A stretch of DNA of 64,000 bases from Streptomyces sp. NBC_01463 (GCA_036227345.1 CP109468.1:496001-560000), one strand, 5' to 3'; positions 24,918 through 33,955 are shown, counted from the stretch's first letter. Numbers and translations are program-made. The notes: generated by a model from the sequence alone, not told the origin.

Positions 24918-25427
24918 CTACCGGCGTTCCAGCGAGCCGCGGACGAAGGCCGCCTGTCCGGCGTGCTGAAGATCGTCCGACAGCACGCTGACCAGCCGTA
25001 CGCCCAGGGTGACGGGCGGCGACCAGGCCTCGTCCACGACCCGGTCAAGCGCCCTTCCGTCGAGGCCCTGCACGAAGCCGATCGTCTGCAGGTGCACGGC
25101 GTCGTAGTAGCCGATCAGCAGCTCCGGCGAGCCCACCCGCACGGCCGCCACGTCGGCGCTGCTCTGCCCGTAGCCGGTGGCCTCCTTGGCGAAGGGCAGG
25201 TCGAAGCGGGCCGTCCAGTCCTGGGTGAACCAGATCTGCTGGATCCCGGCCGCGTCGGCGATGTGGTCGTCCTGGACACGGGTGAGATGCCACACCAGCC
25301 AGGCGATCGAGTTGGCGCCGTCGTCGATGCGGGCATGGAGGTCGTCGGGGTCCAGGCCCTCCAGGGCCGAGTGCACCGTCTCCCGGACGCGGGTGAATCC
25401 GTCCACCAAAAGGTCTGCGACATTCAT
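24918..25427 (-). CDS. DinB-family protein (DUF664 type)
   Basis: A 169-aa four-helix-bundle protein. Likely metal-ligand histidines are in IAWLVWHLTRVQDDHIAD (about residues 47 and 55) and in SDDLQHAGQAAFVRG near the C-terminus, matching the His triad of DinB/mycothiol-dependent transferases. Actinobacterial members often use mycothiol or act on small electrophiles, but none of that can be proven here. The ATG has GGTGAGGAC upstream. It is convergent with the AraC gene, the two stops being only six nt apart. Confidence 0.82.
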   Translation of the reverse strand: MNVADLLVDGFTRVRETVHSALEGLDPDDLHARIDDGANSIAWLVWHLTRVQDDHIADAAGIQQIWFTQDWTARFDLPFAKEATGYGQSSADVAAVRVGSPELLIGYYDAVHLQTIGFVQGLDGRALDRVVDEAWSPPVTLGVRLVSVLSDDLQHAGQAAFVRGSLERR

Positions 25428-25484
25428 GTCCTCACCATCCCCGCTCCCCCGCTCCGCCCCCGTCACCGACACGCCCCACGACGG

Positions 25485-25522
25485 GCGGCGCCGGTGAGGG
25501 GAAGGTCCCTCACCGGCGCCGC
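25485..25522 (-). terminator. Strong hairpin terminator after the GH2-like gene
   Basis: A perfect 16-bp stem GCGGCGCCGGTGAGGG (25485-25500) with CCCTCACCGGCGCCGC (25507-25522) and a 6-nt loop sits directly downstream of the glycosidase stop codon at 25530. Confidence 0.75.
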
Positions 25523-25529
25523 GGGGAGA

Positions 25530-27704
25530 TCAGGAGTAGATGCCGAACTCCCAGAGCGAGTAGCCCCAACCCGTGCCGCGCTGGGTCAGGTTGAGCTTCA
25601 CATAGCGGGCGGTCTGCGCGACGTCGATGTCGTCGGCGTCACCGTTCCCGCTCGTGGTGGAGTACGCGGAGCGCCAGTTGCTGCCGTCGTCCGAGACCAG
25701 TACCTCGTACGCCTTGGCGTACGCCGGGTCCCACACCAGCTGGAGGTGGCGGAAGGACTTCCGCTCACCGAGGTCGACCTGGATCGACTGGGGGTCGCTC
25801 CAGTCGCTGGCCCAGCGGGTGTCCATCCGGCCGTCGAACGCCATCGCGGCCGTGCAGGGGCAGCCGGTGCTGCCGGCCTGGGCGGAGCTGGCGGTGGCCG
25901 GCCGTCCGGCGGCCAGGTTGGTGCCGGAGACCGGGGGCACCACGACCTTCACGGACTTGGTCTCGATGCCCGCGTTGCCGTGTCCGTCCTCGGCCTGGAT
26001 GTAGACCTTCCACACCCCGAGCCGCTCCGGCGCCTTCACCGCGAAGGTGCCGTTGCCGGTGGACCGCCAGGCGGCCTCGACCAGGGCCTTGTCGCCGGTG
26101 GCGTAGTTCCCGCTCAGGTAGATCTTGTACGTCAGCGGGTCGTTGTCCGGGTCGCGGACGTCGGCACGGACGGTGAACTCCTGTCCGGCGGGTGCGCCGT
26201 TGGCGTTCTGCACGGTCATGTTGCTGATGACCGGCGGGGTGTTGTCGCCGGCGGTCGAGCCCTTGTACGCCTTCTTCAGCGCGTAGTAGGAGAGCCGCTT
26301 CTTGCCGTCCGGCACCACGTTGAACCAGACGCCGCCGAAGTCGTGCTCCGTCCCGTAGTGGAAGAGCGTGGCCCCGAGGGCGACGCCCTGGTGGGCGGTG
26401 ATGCAGTTCCAGGCCTTGGTGTACCCCTCGGCCTTCTGGACGTCGGTGGGCTCGTCCGGGACGCCGTTGGCGTCGTCGGGGACCTCCCACTCACCGGCCG
26501 GGCCGCCCTCGGTGATGATGTAGGGCTTGTTGTAGCCGCCGGACTCCCAGGCGCCGCGGACCCCGCAGATGTCGCCGTAGGAGTTGACCGAGTAAAGGTC
26601 GAGGTCGGGGGCGTTGCGCTTGTAGTACGGCCAGGCGCCCGTCCAGGCGTCGGTCGAGGTCACCGGGTGGTTCGGGTCGATGGTGTGGATCTTCTTCGCG
26701 ACGTCGTTGACGAAGGTGGTGTAGGCGTTGCGCTGCTTCTCCAGTTCGTCACCGCTGTAGCAGTTCTGGAGGCCGAGGACCGACTCGTTGCCGACGTTCC
26801 ACATGAGGACGCCCGGGTGGTTCTTGTAGGTGTCGACCCACTTGGCGAACTCGGTGAGCGAGGACGACTTGTAGGCGTCGTCGGTCAGGTAGTTGACACA
26901 CCCTCCGCTGCCCGGACCGCCGCCCGGCTGGAGCCAGAAGCCGCTGACGACCCGGATCCCGTTGGCCGCGGCCTCGTCCAGCAGCGGCTTCGAGGAACCG
27001 TCGGTCCCCCAGGTGCGGATGGTGTTCACGCCCATCGACTTCAGGTCGGGCAGGTAGCGCCCCGCGTCGGCGACGGACGGCCCCCAGGTCAGTCCCTTGA
27101 CCTGGTACGGCTTCCCGCCGACGGTCAGCTGCCAGTTGCCCTGCGAGCCGGTGACCCGGACGGCGCCGCCGGGGTCGGGCGGGGTGCCGGTGGTGGAGCC
27201 GTAGACCTGGAACTCCCAGAGGGAGTAGCCGTATCCGCCGGCGCGGGCGGTGCCGTACATCCGGACGTAGCGCCCGGAGCCGGAGACGGCCAGTTCGTCC
27301 GTGCCGCCGTCGCCGTTGGTCACGGCCTTGAGGGTGCGCCAGTCGGATCCGTTGTCCGAGGCCTGGATCTCGTACGCCTTGCCGTAGGCGGATTCCCAGG
27401 TCAGGACGACCCTGCTGAGGTCGGCGGTGGCGCCAAGGTCCACCTGGATCCACTGCGGGTCGCGCCATTCGCTGGCCCAGCGGGTGCCGGTCAGATTTCC
27501 GTCCACGGCCGCCGACGCGGCGAGCCCGGCCCCCTCGTGGGAGGAGTCCGTGGCGGTCTTCCCCTGCGACAGCAGGGACTCGGCGGCCCGGGCGGGAGGC
27601 GCCGCCGTCAGCATCACGAGCGACGACGCGAGAAGGGCGAGAAGGGTGATCAACAGCGTGCCCGAACGCGGTCTTCGGGGCAGGGCTGCGCAAGCTCTGT
27701 GCAC
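25530..27704 (-). CDS. Secreted GH2-like glycoside hydrolase with two F5/8 type C (discoidin) domains
   Basis: A 724-aa exported enzyme. The signal peptide ends near APPARA-AES (residue 40). Then follow an F5/8C/CBM32 domain (about 45-170), a GH2-type TIM barrel (about 185-470), an Ig-like domain (about 475-580) and a second F5/8C domain (about 590-724). The acid/base Glu is expected in LMWNVGNESVLG and the nucleophile Glu in KPYIITEGGPAGEW. The GTG start has AGGAG five nt upstream. The target polysaccharide is unknown. A TTGACA-type promoter and a perfect 18-bp LacI-type operator lie upstream, so induction by an oligosaccharide is likely. Confidence 0.82.
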   Translation of the reverse strand: MHRACAALPRRPRSGTLLITLLALLASSLVMLTAAPPARAAESLLSQGKTATDSSHEGAGLAASAAVDGNLTGTRWASEWRDPQWIQVDLGATADLSRVVLTWESAYGKAYEIQASDNGSDWRTLKAVTNGDGGTDELAVSGSGRYVRMYGTARAGGYGYSLWEFQVYGSTTGTPPDPGGAVRVTGSQGNWQLTVGGKPYQVKGLTWGPSVADAGRYLPDLKSMGVNTIRTWGTDGSSKPLLDEAAANGIRVVSGFWLQPGGGPGSGGCVNYLTDDAYKSSSLTEFAKWVDTYKNHPGVLMWNVGNESVLGLQNCYSGDELEKQRNAYTTFVNDVAKKIHTIDPNHPVTSTDAWTGAWPYYKRNAPDLDLYSVNSYGDICGVRGAWESGGYNKPYIITEGGPAGEWEVPDDANGVPDEPTDVQKAEGYTKAWNCITAHQGVALGATLFHYGTEHDFGGVWFNVVPDGKKRLSYYALKKAYKGSTAGDNTPPVISNMTVQNANGAPAGQEFTVRADVRDPDNDPLTYKIYLSGNYATGDKALVEAAWRSTGNGTFAVKAPERLGVWKVYIQAEDGHGNAGIETKSVKVVVPPVSGTNLAAGRPATASSAQAGSTGCPCTAAMAFDGRMDTRWASDWSDPQSIQVDLGERKSFRHLQLVWDPAYAKAYEVLVSDDGSNWRSAYSTTSGNGDADDIDVAQTARYVKLNLTQRGTGWGYSLWEFGIYS

Positions 27705-27726
27705 GTTCTCTCCTGGCAGAAGAGTG

Positions 27727-27742
27727 CGGGACAGGTGTCCCG
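27727..27742. repeat. 16-bp inverted repeat in the glycosidase leader
   Basis: CGGGACA (27727-27733), GG, TGTCCCG (27736-27742) is a perfect 7-bp inverted repeat in the untranslated leader between the operator and the start codon. It could fold in mRNA or be a second protein site. Confidence 0.4.
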
Positions 27743-27749
27743 TAACGAA

Positions 27750-27767
27750 TGGGAGAGCGCTCTCCCA
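27750..27767 (-). promoter_or_regulatory. Perfect 18-bp LacI-family operator
   Basis: TGGGAGAGCGCTCTCCCA is a perfect palindrome with the central CG and GAGCGCTC core of Streptomyces LacI-family sites. It resembles the CebR box (TGGGAGCGCTCCCA) with an extra GA/TC step. It lies just after a TTGACA (27798-27793) N17 CACTCT promoter, over the expected start point. Confidence 0.75.
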
Positions 27768-27769
27768 GG

Positions 27770-27798
27770 AGAGTGACGTGTACCCGTTCCGGTGTCAA
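27770..27798 (-). promoter_or_regulatory. Predicted promoter of the GH2-like gene
   Basis: A consensus -35 TTGACA (27798-27793), 17-nt spacer and weak -10 CACTCT (27775-27770) point to initiation near 27763, inside the 18-bp operator. Confidence 0.5.
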
Positions 27799-27895
27799 CG
27801 AGCGTGACGAGGTCGATTCCGCGGGGTCGTACGGACGCCCGGAATCCGGACGTCACTCCCCCGCCTGCGGTACGTGCCGGCGGTGCGCGGCTGCC

Positions 27896-28219
27896 TTACG
27901 GCGCGAGGCCGCGGGACTCCACCGGCAGCTCGCCGCGCTTGCCCGTCCCCACTCCGGCCGCCCGCGCGGCGGAGTGCAGGGAACGCAGGGCGAGCAGCAG
28001 GAAGCCGATGTCGTCGAGGTAGACCGGGTCGGGCAGCAGGTCGACGGGCGACACGGTGTAGAGCACCGCCGCCCAGAGCAGCGCCTTGTTGTGCAGCGGG
28101 ATTCCGGCGTCGGTCAGCAGCTTCCTGGCGCGCAGGACCCGCACCAGGAGGACGGCTGCGACGCCCATGGTGAGCAGCACGAGAACCGCGGCGATGACGA
28201 TCCATGTCGTGGTGTCCAT
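27896..28219 (-). CDS. YkvA-family (DUF1232) membrane protein
   Basis: A small 107-aa protein with an N-terminal transmembrane helix (TTWIVIAAVLVLLTMGVAAV) and the DUF1232 core WAAVLYTVSPVDLLPDPVYL, where the SPxDLxPD motif is the family signature. The role is unknown; homologues are widespread single-gene membrane proteins. The ATG at 28219 follows a 75-nt gap after the WhiB-like gene on the same strand. Confidence 0.82.
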   Translation of the reverse strand: MDTTTWIVIAAVLVLLTMGVAAVLLVRVLRARKLLTDAGIPLHNKALLWAAVLYTVSPVDLLPDPVYLDDIGFLLLALRSLHSAARAAGVGTGKRGELPVESRGLAP

Positions 28220-28294
28220 GCCTCACGTGTACCCGCGGAACGGGAAATCACCGAGCGGGTGCGCGGACGGCCCCCTGTGACGGCGGCCTGGCCC

Positions 28295-28555
28295 TCAACT
28301 CTGCTCCTTGGCCCGCCTGCGCGAGCGGCGCTTCAGTGCGCGCCGCTCGTCCTCGCCCAGGCCGCCCCACACCCCGGCGTCCTGGCCGTTCTCCAGGGCC
28401 CACCGCAGGCACTGTTCCCTTACGGGGCAGCCTCGGCACACCGCCTTGGCGTCCTCGGTCTGCACGAGTGCGGGGCCGGTGCTCCCGATGGGGAAGAACA
28501 GGTCGGGGTCCTCTTCGCGGCATGCCGCGTGCATACGCCAGTTCTCGACGGGCAT
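28295..28555 (-). CDS. WhiB-family iron-sulfur transcription factor (WblE/WhiB1-like)
   Basis: An 86-aa protein with four [4Fe-4S]-ligand cysteines: AACREEDPDLFFP, then AKAVCRGCPVREQC. The GVWGG beta-turn (AGVWGGLGEDER) and a basic tail (KRRSRRRAKEQS) follow. The sequence is closest in pattern to WblE/WhiB1. Wbl proteins bind the principal sigma factor and sense NO or oxygen. ATG 28555 is preferred because AGGAG lies six nt upstream; a longer reading frame begins at 28585. It is divergent from a SpoIIE phosphatase. Confidence 0.9.
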   Translation of the reverse strand: MPVENWRMHAACREEDPDLFFPIGSTGPALVQTEDAKAVCRGCPVREQCLRWALENGQDAGVWGGLGEDERRALKRRSRRRAKEQS

Positions 28556-28689
28556 CTCACTCTCCTGACGGTCGTGTGCGTCCATTCGGCTCAGTACGCT
28601 GCGGGTGACCGCCCTGACGTTTCCGAAACCCCCCGCGGCACACGCGTCGCGGCCGTCGAAGCTGCGGGGGCGGCGGCTCCGGGGCGACC

Positions 28690-30819
28690 ATGGGAGACAG
28701 CGGGCCTGCGTCCGGGCGCGGTGACGGCATGGGAAGGATGTCCGTGGGCGGCACTGATGACATGCGGACCGGCTGGAGAGAGGCGCAGCCGGAGGGTGTG
28801 CGCCGCTCGCCCGAAGGCGGCCTGCTGGATGTCCTCGGGGTGGCGGCGATGGTGCTGGACACCGGGGGCCGCATCGTGCTGTGGAGCCCGCAGGCGGAGC
28901 AGCTGCTCGGTTACTCGCCGCAGGAGGCGCTGGGCCGGTTCGCCGCCCGGCTGCTGGTGGACGAGGACCACCTCCAGCTGGTGCTGACGCTGTTCACCGA
29001 GGTGATGAGCAGCGGCGAGGCGTGGGCGGGGGTCTTTCCCGTACGCCACAAGGACGGCACGGCCCGGCTGCTGGAGTTCCGCAACATGCGGCTCCAGGAC
29101 GACCGCGGTGACTTCTTCGCGCTGGGGCTGGCGGCGGACGGGGCGACCCTGAGCCAGGTCGAGCGCGACCTCGCGCTGTCCGTGCGCCTGGTCGACCAGT
29201 CCCCGATCGGCCTGGCGGTCCTGGGACACGATCTGCGGTACCTGGCGGCCAATCCCGCGCTGGAGCGTATGGACGGGCTGAGTGCCGCCGATCATCTGGG
29301 CCGCCGGGTGGGCGAGGCACTGCCGTTCCTGGAGTCCGGCGCCCTCGTGGCGGCCATGCGCGAAGTCCTCAGGAGCGGTGTGCCGTACGTGTCCCACGAC
29401 GTGGCGGGCCGTACCGCGGCCGATCCGGGGACCGACCGTGCCTGGTCGGTGTCGCTGTACCGGCTGGACGACTCCGGCGGCCGGGTGCTGGGGATCGCGG
29501 TGTCGCTGATCGATGTGACCGACCGCTACCGGGCGGCGGCCGAGGCGGAGCGGGCCCGGCACCACCTGGCGCTGGTCGCGGACGCCTCGGTGCGCATCGG
29601 CACCACCCTGGACCTGGAGCTCACGGCCCGGGAGCTCGCCGAGGTCACGGTGCCGGAGCTCGCCGACGTGGCCGCGGTCGATGTGCTGGACAGTGTCCTG
29701 AAGGGGCGCCCCGGTGTGACCGAGGGGCCGATCCTCATCCAGGCCCTGGCCCTCGTGGCCGCGCGGCCGAACCCCGTCGTGGAGGCAGCGGACCCACCGG
29801 GGCACGCCGCCCAGTACGGCACCGACCGGCTGATCACCCGCTGTGTGCGCACGGCCCGGCCGGTCCGTGAGCCGGTTCTCGACGCGGAGATACTGTCGCG
29901 CATCGCCCGTGACAGCCGCTCGGCGGCGCTGCTCGCGGAGGCGGGCGCGCACTCCTACCTGGCGGTGCCGCTGATCGCGCGGGGCGAGGTCCTGGGCGCG
30001 ATCGACCTGATCCGTACGGACAATCCGCTGCCGTTCACCGAGGACGACGAGCTGCTGGCGTCCGAGCTGGCCGCCCGTGCGGCGGTCAGTATCGACAACG
30101 CGCGCCTGTACCGGCAGCAGCGGGAGACGGCGCTCACCCTCCAGCGCAGCATGCTGCCGCACAACCACCACGATCCGGTGGGTCTCGAGGTGGCGTCCCG
30201 CTACCAGCCGGCCGCTTCGCGCTACGAGGTCGGCGGCGACTGGTTCGACGTGATCGGGCTGCGGCACGGGCGGACCGCGCTGGTGGTGGGCGATGTGATG
30301 GGCAGCGGGATCAACGCGGCCACCACGATGGGGCGGCTGCGCACCGCCACCCAGACGCTGTCCCGGCTCGGCCTGCGGCCCGCCGAGGTGCTGGGGCACC
30401 TCGACGAGATCACCGTCGATCTGGACCCGTGGTTCGCCACCTGCGTGTACGCCGTGTACGACCCGGCCGCGGGCCGGTGCCGGGTGGGGACCGCCGGTCA
30501 TCTCCCGCCGGTGCTGATCCCGCGCGGCGGCACGCCGAGGCTGCTCGAACTGCCGCCGGGGGCGCCGCTCGGGGTGGGCGGTGTCCCGTTCAGCGACGTC
30601 ACGGTCGCGCTCGGCCCCGGGGACCGGCTGGTGCTGTACACGGACGGGCTGGTGGAGACCAGGGACCAGGACATCGACGCCCGGCTGGACACCCTGCTCG
30701 GGCTGCTGCGCGATCCCGACCCCTCGCTGGAGGAGTGCTGCGACCGGCTGCTGCGCGAGCTCCGGCACCCCCAGGGCCATGACGACGTGGCGCTGCTGGT
30801 GGCCCGGGTGCGCGACTGA
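28690..30819 (+). CDS. PAS-PAS-GAF SpoIIE-type protein phosphatase
   Basis: A 709-aa cytosolic phosphatase with two PAS domains (about 45-150, 165-280), a GAF domain (about 295-475) and a PP2C/SpoIIE domain (about 495-705). The metal-binding acidic residues are present in GGDWFDVIGL, VVGDVMGSG, YTDGLVETRD and HDDVALLVARV. In Streptomyces such proteins feed anti-anti-sigma networks; no RsbV/RsbW-type gene is adjacent. Several in-frame starts exist (28690, 28729, 28738); the first was taken. It is the second phosphatase of this class in the window but has two PAS domains where the other has a GAF and a PAS. Confidence 0.87.
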   Translation: MGDSGPASGRGDGMGRMSVGGTDDMRTGWREAQPEGVRRSPEGGLLDVLGVAAMVLDTGGRIVLWSPQAEQLLGYSPQEALGRFAARLLVDEDHLQLVLTLFTEVMSSGEAWAGVFPVRHKDGTARLLEFRNMRLQDDRGDFFALGLAADGATLSQVERDLALSVRLVDQSPIGLAVLGHDLRYLAANPALERMDGLSAADHLGRRVGEALPFLESGALVAAMREVLRSGVPYVSHDVAGRTAADPGTDRAWSVSLYRLDDSGGRVLGIAVSLIDVTDRYRAAAEAERARHHLALVADASVRIGTTLDLELTARELAEVTVPELADVAAVDVLDSVLKGRPGVTEGPILIQALALVAARPNPVVEAADPPGHAAQYGTDRLITRCVRTARPVREPVLDAEILSRIARDSRSAALLAEAGAHSYLAVPLIARGEVLGAIDLIRTDNPLPFTEDDELLASELAARAAVSIDNARLYRQQRETALTLQRSMLPHNHHDPVGLEVASRYQPAASRYEVGGDWFDVIGLRHGRTALVVGDVMGSGINAATTMGRLRTATQTLSRLGLRPAEVLGHLDEITVDLDPWFATCVYAVYDPAAGRCRVGTAGHLPPVLIPRGGTPRLLELPPGAPLGVGGVPFSDVTVALGPGDRLVLYTDGLVETRDQDIDARLDTLLGLLRDPDPSLEECCDRLLRELRHPQGHDDVALLVARVRD

Positions 30820-30821
30820 CT

Positions 30822-30856
30822 CCGGGCGGTGCCACGGACTCCGTGGCACCGCCCGG
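30822..30856 (+). terminator. Bidirectional hairpin terminator
   Basis: A 16-bp perfect stem (30822-30837 with 30841-30856) closed by a 3-nt loop lies between the convergent phosphatase and DoxX genes. Confidence 0.75.
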
Positions 30857-30867
30857 CGCCGGGTGGT

Positions 30868-31332
30868 TCAGCGCCCGCAGCGGCGGTGCCGGCGGCAGTG
30901 CCGGGACGCCGTGGCCGCCCGGCGGGTTCCCGCGCCGAGGAAGCCCAGACCGATGCCGAACATCGAGGAGTCCTTGGCCAGCGGGACGCCGTCCTGGCTC
31001 GGGCGCAGGCTGCCGGGTTCCCGCATGCCGGGCACCCGCAGGTACAGGCCGAGCAGGCCGCCGGAGAACCCGGTGAGGGCGAGTCCGGCGAGCCTGGTCG
31101 GCACGAACGGGACCAGCAGGCTGCTGCCGACCGCGATCTCCGACCAGGCGAGCAGCCGGGTGAACCGGTCGGGCTCGAGCTTCTTCAGGAACGGGTAGGC
31201 CGTACAGGCCATCCCGTGCAGGCCCTGGGCGGTCGCTTCGTCGGCCTTGAGCTTGCCCAGGCCGGAATTGAGGATGAACGCGCCGGTGGCGATGCGCGGC
31301 GGAAGGTCGCGCGGTTCGGGCAACGGCAGCAT
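30868..31332 (-). CDS. DoxX-like integral membrane protein
   Basis: A 154-aa protein with about three to four hydrophobic segments: RIATGAFILNSGLGKL, RLLAWSEIAVGSSLLVPF, RLAGLALTGFSGGLLGLYL and FGIGLGFLGAG. It ends in a His/Arg-rich tail (ASRHCRRHRRCGR). The first helix and the GLGKL turn are typical of DoxX/SURF4-type quinone-associated membrane proteins. No partner gene is nearby and the function is unknown. The stop lies 12 nt from a strong terminator shared with the phosphatase. Confidence 0.72.
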   Translation of the reverse strand: MLPLPEPRDLPPRIATGAFILNSGLGKLKADEATAQGLHGMACTAYPFLKKLEPDRFTRLLAWSEIAVGSSLLVPFVPTRLAGLALTGFSGGLLGLYLRVPGMREPGSLRPSQDGVPLAKDSSMFGIGLGFLGAGTRRAATASRHCRRHRRCGR

Positions 31333-31412
31333 GAGGCTCCTCCACGGTTCGGGTCGATGGCCCCCGACCGACGATAGCCAGCGGAAGTCGGGGCCGCGCG
31401 CAGAGAAGGCCG

Positions 31413-31456
31413 GCCGGGGCCGGAGACCGCCGGATGGCGGCGGCTCCGGCCCCGGC
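31413..31456 (-). terminator. Hairpin terminator after metE
   Basis: A 13-bp perfect stem GCCGGGGCCGGAG (31413-31425) with CTCCGGCCCCGGC (31444-31456), plus an inner CCGCC/GGCGG hairpin, lies directly after the metE stop at 31462. Confidence 0.65.
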
Positions 31457-31461
31457 GCCGG

Positions 31462-33786
31462 TCAGGCGGTGTCGCCTGCCGACTCGGCCCGGACCGTGCG
31501 GGCCGCCGCGACGAGGTTGACCAGGGAGGCGCGGGTCTCCGGCCAGCCCCGGGTCTTGAGGCCGCAGTCGGGGTTGGCCCACAGCCGCTCGGTGCCCAGT
31601 GCGTCGAGGCCGGTCCGCAGCAGGGCGGCCGCCTCCTCGGCGCTCGGCACCCGGGGCGAGTGGATGTCGTAGACCCCGGGCCCCGCCTCGCGCGGGTAGC
31701 CGTGGTCGGCGAGTTCCCTGGCCACCTCCATGTGGGAGCGGGCGGCTTCCAGGCTGATGACGTCGGCGTCGAGTTCGTCGATGGCGCGGATGATGTCGCC
31801 GAACTCGGCGTAGCACATGTGGGTGTGGATCTGGGTCTCGGGCCGCACGCCGCCCGTGGTCAGGCGGAACGCCTCGGTGGCCCACGCCAGGTAGGCGGCG
31901 TGCTCGGCGGACCGCAGCGGCAGGGTCTCGCGCAGGGCGGGTTCGTCGACCTGGATGACCGAGGTGCCGCCCGCCTCCAGGTCGGCCACCTCGTCGCGCA
32001 GGGCCAGGGCGACCTGGCGGGCGGTCTCGGCGAGCGGCTGGTCGTCGCGCACGAACGACCAGGCGAGCATGGTGACCGGCCCGGTGAGCATGCCCTTGAC
32101 GGGGCGTGCGGTCAGGGACTGCGCGTACGAGGTCCAGCGCACGGTCATCGGATCCGGCCGTGAGATGTCACCGGCCAGCACCGGCGGCCGGACGTAGCGG
32201 GTGCCGTAGGACTGGACCCAGCCGTGCCGGGTGGCGAGGTAGCCGGTGAGCTGTTCGGCGAAGTACTGGACCATGTCGTTGCGTTCGGGCTCGCCGTGCA
32301 CCAGGACGTCGAGTCCGGTCTCCTCCTGGAAGGCGATCACCTCGCGGATCTCGGCCTCGATGCGCTTGTCGTAGCCGGGGCCGTCGAGCCGTCCGGCCCG
32401 CAGATCGGCCCGGGCGGTGCGCAGTTCGTCCGTCTGCGGGAAGGAGCCGATCGTGGTGGTGGGCAGCGGGGGCAGTCCCAGGTGCGCGCGTTGCAGCGGG
32501 CTCCGTTCGGCATAGGGGTGGGAGCGGCGGCCGTGCGCGTCGGTGACGGCCGCGGCGCGGGCCCGCACGGCCGGGTCGCGGGTCAGCGCGGACCCTGCGC
32601 GGGATGCCAGGGCCGCCCGGTTCGCGGCGAGTTCGGCGGCGATGGCGCCGGTGCCGTGGGTGAGGCCGCGGGCGAGGACGACGAGTTCGGTGGTCTTCTG
32701 GCGGGCGAAGGCGAGCCATCGGAGGATCTGCGGGTCGGTGCCGCGCTCGGCGGCGGCGTCCAGGGGGACGTGCAGCAGGGAGCAGGAGGCGGAGACATCG
32801 ACCCGGCCGGCGAGGCCGAGCAGGGTTCCCAGCGTGGCGAGGGACTTCTCCAGGTCGTTGATCCAGATGTTGCGGCCGCTGACGATGCCGGCGACCAGCC
32901 GCTTGCCGGGCAGCCCGCCCGCGGCGGCGAGGTCGGCCAGGTTGGCGGCGCCGGACTCGGTGAAGTCGAGGGCGAGTCCCTCGACCGGGGTGCGGGCCAG
33001 GACGGGCAGGGCCTCGCCGAGCCGCCCGAAGTAGGAGGCGACCAGGAGCTTCGGGCGGTCGTCCGCCCCGCCGAGCAGCCGGTAGGCGCGGGCGACGGCG
33101 TCCAGTTCCGCGGGGGTGCGGTCCTGTACGAGGGCGGGCTCGTCGAGCTGCACCCAGCCGGCGCCTGCCGCCCGGAGGTCGGCGAGCACCTCGGCGTACA
33201 CGGGCAGCAGCCGGTCCAGCAGGGACAGCGGGTCGAAGTCCGCGGGGGTGCCGGGGGCCGCCTTGGCCAGCAGCAGGTAGGTGACCGGGCCGACGAGGAC
33301 CGGACGTGCCGTCAGACCGAGGTCCGCGGCCTCACGGAACTCGGCGACCTGCCGGGCGGAGTCGGCGGTGAACACGGTGTCGGGGCCCAGTTCGGGCACC
33401 AGGTAGTGGTAGTTGGTGTCGAACCACTTGGTCATCTCCAGCGGGGCTGCGTCCCGGCTGCCGCGGGCCATCGCGAAGTACCCGTCCAGCGGATCGGCGG
33501 CGACGGCGGCCCGGTGGCGCTCCGGGACGGCGCCGACCATCACGCTGGTGTCCAGGACGTGGTCGTAGAGCGAGAAGTCGCCGGTGGGGAGTTCACCGAG
33601 GCCGGCGGCCGCGAGTTCCCGCCAGTTCGCCCGGCGCAGTGCGGCGGCCTGCTCCCGCAGGGCGTCGGCGGTGACGCGGCCCTTCCAGTAGCCCTCGACC
33701 GCCTTCTTCAGTTCACGGTCGGGGCCCTGGCGGGGGTAGCCGTACACGGTGGCCGCTGCCGTCGCCGTGGTGGGTTCGGATGTCAC
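31462..33786 (-). CDS. metE: Cobalamin-independent methionine synthase MetE
   Basis: A 774-aa cytosolic enzyme transferring the methyl group of 5-methyltetrahydropteroyltriglutamate to homocysteine. It has the two-barrel MetE layout: the N-terminal barrel (about 1-385) contains YGYPRQGPDRELKKAVEGYW, and the catalytic C-terminal barrel (about 430-760) contains TTIGSFPQT. Zinc ligands are in IHTHMCYAEFGDI (His and Cys) and in NPDCGLKTRGW (Cys). GTG 33786 has GGAGAG upstream. A cobalamin riboswitch precedes it, so expression should fall when vitamin B12 is available and MetH can take over. Confidence 0.96.
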   Translation of the reverse strand: MTSEPTTATAAATVYGYPRQGPDRELKKAVEGYWKGRVTADALREQAAALRRANWRELAAAGLGELPTGDFSLYDHVLDTSVMVGAVPERHRAAVAADPLDGYFAMARGSRDAAPLEMTKWFDTNYHYLVPELGPDTVFTADSARQVAEFREAADLGLTARPVLVGPVTYLLLAKAAPGTPADFDPLSLLDRLLPVYAEVLADLRAAGAGWVQLDEPALVQDRTPAELDAVARAYRLLGGADDRPKLLVASYFGRLGEALPVLARTPVEGLALDFTESGAANLADLAAAGGLPGKRLVAGIVSGRNIWINDLEKSLATLGTLLGLAGRVDVSASCSLLHVPLDAAAERGTDPQILRWLAFARQKTTELVVLARGLTHGTGAIAAELAANRAALASRAGSALTRDPAVRARAAAVTDAHGRRSHPYAERSPLQRAHLGLPPLPTTTIGSFPQTDELRTARADLRAGRLDGPGYDKRIEAEIREVIAFQEETGLDVLVHGEPERNDMVQYFAEQLTGYLATRHGWVQSYGTRYVRPPVLAGDISRPDPMTVRWTSYAQSLTARPVKGMLTGPVTMLAWSFVRDDQPLAETARQVALALRDEVADLEAGGTSVIQVDEPALRETLPLRSAEHAAYLAWATEAFRLTTGGVRPETQIHTHMCYAEFGDIIRAIDELDADVISLEAARSHMEVARELADHGYPREAGPGVYDIHSPRVPSAEEAAALLRTGLDALGTERLWANPDCGLKTRGWPETRASLVNLVAAARTVRAESAGDTA

Positions 33787-33869
33787 GTAGCTCTCCTTCG
33801 CGAGCGTGTCTCCTGCGGATCCCGGACCGGGACGAGGGCGCGAAGGTGTGACGGACCGGGCGGTTCACC

Positions 33870-33884
33870 GCACCGTTTCGGTGC
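33870..33884 (-). promoter_or_regulatory. Small hairpin in the metE expression platform
   Basis: GCACCG-TTT-CGGTGC is a perfect 6-bp stem with a 3-nt loop, between the riboswitch aptamer and the metE start. It is a candidate component of the switch, possibly an alternative stem; this role is inferred. Confidence 0.35.
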
Positions 33885-33955
33885 CGTCCGCCCGCTGTCT
33901 GCCGCCGACCCGCCCACGAGGTCACCGAGATCTCCGCTTCCGGGGGTTCGGACGC

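Noticed and set aside
24963..27776. A very long plus-strand open frame opposite the GH2-like gene, and similar long frames at 36203-38488 and 50427-52031
   Set aside because: These are antisense shadows of well-supported genes, created by high GC content. The sequences are low-complexity and show no domain or start-site support.
28295..28585. Longer 96-aa version of the WhiB-like protein
   Set aside because: The downstream ATG at 28555 has a clear AGGAG at proper spacing and begins just before the conserved domain.
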